Below are positions 22,660 to 24,684 of a stretch of 24,684 bases of DNA, piece by piece. A program made the translations under genes and the position numbers. The stretch is from JBOHTO01 sp050733695 (GTDB taxonomy: Bacteria > Gemmatimonadota > Gemmatimonadetes > Gemmatimonadales > Gemmatimonadaceae): contig JBOHTO010000064.1 of the NCBI GenBank assembly GCA_050733695.1, positions 1 through 24,684 on the forward strand, read 5' to 3'. The first letter of the stretch is position 1. Each line of letters starts with the position of its first letter. Below the pieces are notes generated by a model, which saw nothing but the letters and a program-made list of their open reading frames with translations, was not told the DNA's origin and did not search any database.

Positions 22660-24684
22660 GGCAGTGCAGCCGCGCCGTGCTGTGACGTGTCCGTACTCCG
22701 GAAGACTCGCGGCTGAACGTCATCCGGCTCCCCGCCCAGGTCGGGATCGGACCAGTCCGACTGCCGGTTCCTGCCCCACGAGTCACGCAGCAGCAGCCGG
22801 TGTATCGCGCGGTCGCCCTCGCCGCCCGGTGATCTCTGGGTCCAATGGCCGTCGGCCGCGAGGTCCCACGTCTGTCGGTTGTCCGCAAGGCAACTCGCCA
22901 GCAGCGCATCCAGCAGCGGGTGCAGCGCGGGATCCTCGATGGGGACGACGGCCTCGACCCGCCGATCGAAGTTGCGCGGCATCCAGTCGGCAGAGCCCAG
23001 ATAGTAGGAGGCATCGCCCGCGTTGGCGAAATACCACAGCCGCGAATGCTCGAGAAATCGCCCCACTATGCTGACCACCCGGATCCTGTCGCTGATGCCA
23101 TCGAGACCCGGACGCAGGCAGCAGATTCCGCGCACCAGCAGATCGATCTCCACACCTGCCTGGGATGCGCTATACAGCGCCTCGATCGCCTCTGCGTCGA
23201 CGAGGGCATTCATCTTCATGATGATGCGTCCGCCACGACCATTCCGCGCGTGCTCCGCCTCGCGCTCGATCAGATCGAGAAAACGATCACGCATGCCCCC
23301 CGGGGCGACGAGGAGCTTGCGATAGCTCCGCTGCCGCGAGAAGCCGGTGAGCACATTGAACAGGTCGCTCACATCGGCGCCGATCGGACCGCTGCACGTG
23401 AAGAGGCCAATGTCCGTGTACACACGTGCCGTCTTCACGTTGTAGTTGCCCGTACCGATGTGTACGTAGCGCCTGATCCCATCCGATTCGCGGCGAACGA
23501 CGAGCACGACCTTCGCGTGCGTCTTGAGTCGCGCGAGCCCGTAAGCCACGTGCACACCGAAGCTCTCCAGCGTTCGCGCCCACGTGATGTTGTTCGCTTC
23601 GTCGAACCGTGCCTGGAGTTCGACGAGCACGACGACCTGCTTGCCGTACTGCGCCGCCCTGGTCAATGCGCGAACGATGTCCGTATCGCCCGACGTCCGA
23701 TACAACGTCATCTTGATGGCGAGTACATCATCGTCATCGGCTGCCTCCTCGAGGAAACGCTCGACCGAGGCATCGAATGAATCGAATGGGTGGTGGACCA
23801 GGACATCACGCTCTCGCAGGACCTCGAAGATGGGAGCGTCAGGTTCCCGCAGTGAAGGGGGCGCGTTTGCCACCAGCGGAGGATCGCGAAGCTCCGGAAT
23901 GTCCAGCGAGGTCAGCGCCATCAGATCGCCGAGCTCGAGAAGTGCGCCCGTCTCGTGCACGTCTCGCTGGGTCAGGCGTGTTCGATGTACGACGTCTTCG
24001 GCCTGAGTGAGCTGCGTCCGCTGCACCGCATCCTCCCCCGCCAACTCTTCCAGGAGAAGCGTGCGCAGATGCATCGGCATCCTTTCCTCGACTTCGACCC
24101 GTACGACTTCGCTGAAACGGCGCTTGAAGACCTGCTCCTCGATGCTTGCCAGCAGGTCCTCCGCGTCCTCGATGTCCAGCTCGAGATCGGAGTAGCGCGT
24201 TATCCGGAAGGCGTACCATCCGCGTATCTCAACGCCCGGAAAAAGCGCGGAAATATTGGCGCCGATCAACTGCTCCAGCGGCACGAAGTGATTGGGTGGG
24301 CCGGCGGGAATCCATCGCGGCAGACTCTTCGGAACCTTGACCCGCGCAAAGAGATCCGCGCCGGTTTCCGGATCGCGGATGTCAACGGCCAGCGAGAGTG
24401 ACAGATTGGAGATGTAGGGAAAGGGATGCCCACGGTCGACCGCGAGCGGCGTGAGCACCGGAAAGACCTGCGTTTCGAAGAAATCATGCAGCGTCGCGCG
24501 ATCCTGCTTCGAAGGATCGCTGATCCCGACGAGTCTGATTCCGTTGTCGGCGAGCGCCGGCAGCAACTGGTCCTCGAGGCAGCTCCGCTGCCGAGCCAGG
24601 AGCTCGGCCACTCTCCCGTCGATGCTGTCGAGCTGGGCCTGCGGCGTCAGGCCGTCGGGCGGCGCGTGCGCGACGCGCGCGGCC
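22656..24684 (-). CDS. ppk1: Polyphosphate kinase 1, 5' end beyond the window
   Basis: Membrane-associated enzyme that polymerises the gamma-phosphate of ATP into polyphosphate, reversibly. About 675 residues are visible. The frame stays open through the right edge, with PPDGLTPQAQLDSIDGRV typical of the PPK1 N-domain lying upstream of the internal GTG at 24611. The true start, perhaps 25-45 residues further, is therefore missing. Hallmarks are FPVLTPLAVDRGHPFPYISN, the autophosphorylated histidine in VHIGTGNYNVKTARVYTD (His codon 23460-23462), and the second active-site histidine in LEHSRLWYF (23046-23048). The C-terminal 40 or so residues beyond the catalytic core look low-complexity and unmatched. 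It is co-transcribed with sixA and converges on the pst-phoU-ppx operon. Confidence 0.95.
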   Translation of the reverse strand, partial: AARVAHAPPDGLTPQAQLDSIDGRVAELLARQRSCLEDQLLPALADNGIRLVGISDPSKQDRATLHDFFETQVFPVLTPLAVDRGHPFPYISNLSLSLAVDIRDPETGADLFARVKVPKSLPRWIPAGPPNHFVPLEQLIGANISALFPGVEIRGWYAFRITRYSDLELDIEDAEDLLASIEEQVFKRRFSEVVRVEVEERMPMHLRTLLLEELAGEDAVQRTQLTQAEDVVHRTRLTQRDVHETGALLELGDLMALTSLDIPELRDPPLVANAPPSLREPDAPIFEVLRERDVLVHHPFDSFDASVERFLEEAADDDDVLAIKMTLYRTSGDTDIVRALTRAAQYGKQVVVLVELQARFDEANNITWARTLESFGVHVAYGLARLKTHAKVVLVVRRESDGIRRYVHIGTGNYNVKTARVYTDIGLFTCSGPIGADVSDLFNVLTGFSRQRSYRKLLVAPGGMRDRFLDLIEREAEHARNGRGGRIIMKMNALVDAEAIEALYSASQAGVEIDLLVRGICCLRPGLDGISDRIRVVSIVGRFLEHSRLWYFANAGDASYYLGSADWMPRNFDRRVEAVVPIEDPALHPLLDALLASCLADNRQTWDLAADGHWTQRSPGGEGDRAIHRLLLRDSWGRNRQSDWSDPDLGGEPDDVQPRVFRSTDTSQHGAAALP

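Noticed and set aside
22656..24611. Ppk1 as a complete gene starting at the GTG at 24611
   Set aside because: In-frame family-like sequence (PPDGLTPQAQLDSIDGRV) continues upstream to the window edge, so the gene is truncated by the window.

Overview
This window looks like a chromosomal segment of a high-GC diderm bacterium, most likely a member of Gemmatimonadota or a close relative. That placement is an inference. It rests on strongly GC-biased codon use, a TonB-dependent receptor with an N-terminal carboxypeptidase-regulatory-like domain, several lipoproteins of types common in that phylum, and many GTG/TTG starts. No rRNA, tRNA, CRISPR array, insertion sequence or phage gene was seen.

Left arm (8-5506, minus strand). 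This is a tightly coupled nucleotide-scavenging and purine-salvage operon, read right to left. It encodes a secreted lipoprotein fusing a CpdB-like and a UshA-like nucleotidase (2228-5506), a 79-residue protein that may be beta-grasp (1992-2231), adenosine deaminase (916-1995) and purine nucleoside phosphorylase (8-811, perhaps starting at a CTG at 919). Together they would release Pi from (cyclic) nucleotides outside the cytoplasm, deaminate adenosine to inosine, and split purine nucleosides into base and sugar-1-phosphate.

Middle (5507-15136, plus strand). A PhoB/PhoR-type two-component pair is divergent from the nucleotidase operon. It is followed by a TonB-dependent receptor, a predicted surface lipoprotein (FN3 plus a large beta-rich domain), an unrecognised lipoprotein and a porin-like beta-barrel. 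Four intergenic regions here carry direct repeats close to CGTKACA-N4-CGTKACA, with half-sites 11 bp apart as in Pho boxes. They lie before phoB, the receptor, the FN3 lipoprotein and the porin. I read them as this organism's own Pho box.

Right arm (15198-24684). A compact operon encodes pstS-pstC-pstA-pstB1-pstB2-phoU-ppx. It faces a convergent minus-strand pair, ppk-sixA, and ppk runs off the right edge.

The whole window reads as one phosphorus-economy island: sensing (PhoBR, PhoU), outer-membrane entry (porin, receptor and lipoprotein), high-affinity Pi import (Pst), organophosphate hydrolysis (nucleotidase fusion), polyphosphate synthesis and breakdown (Ppk, Ppx), and nucleoside salvage.
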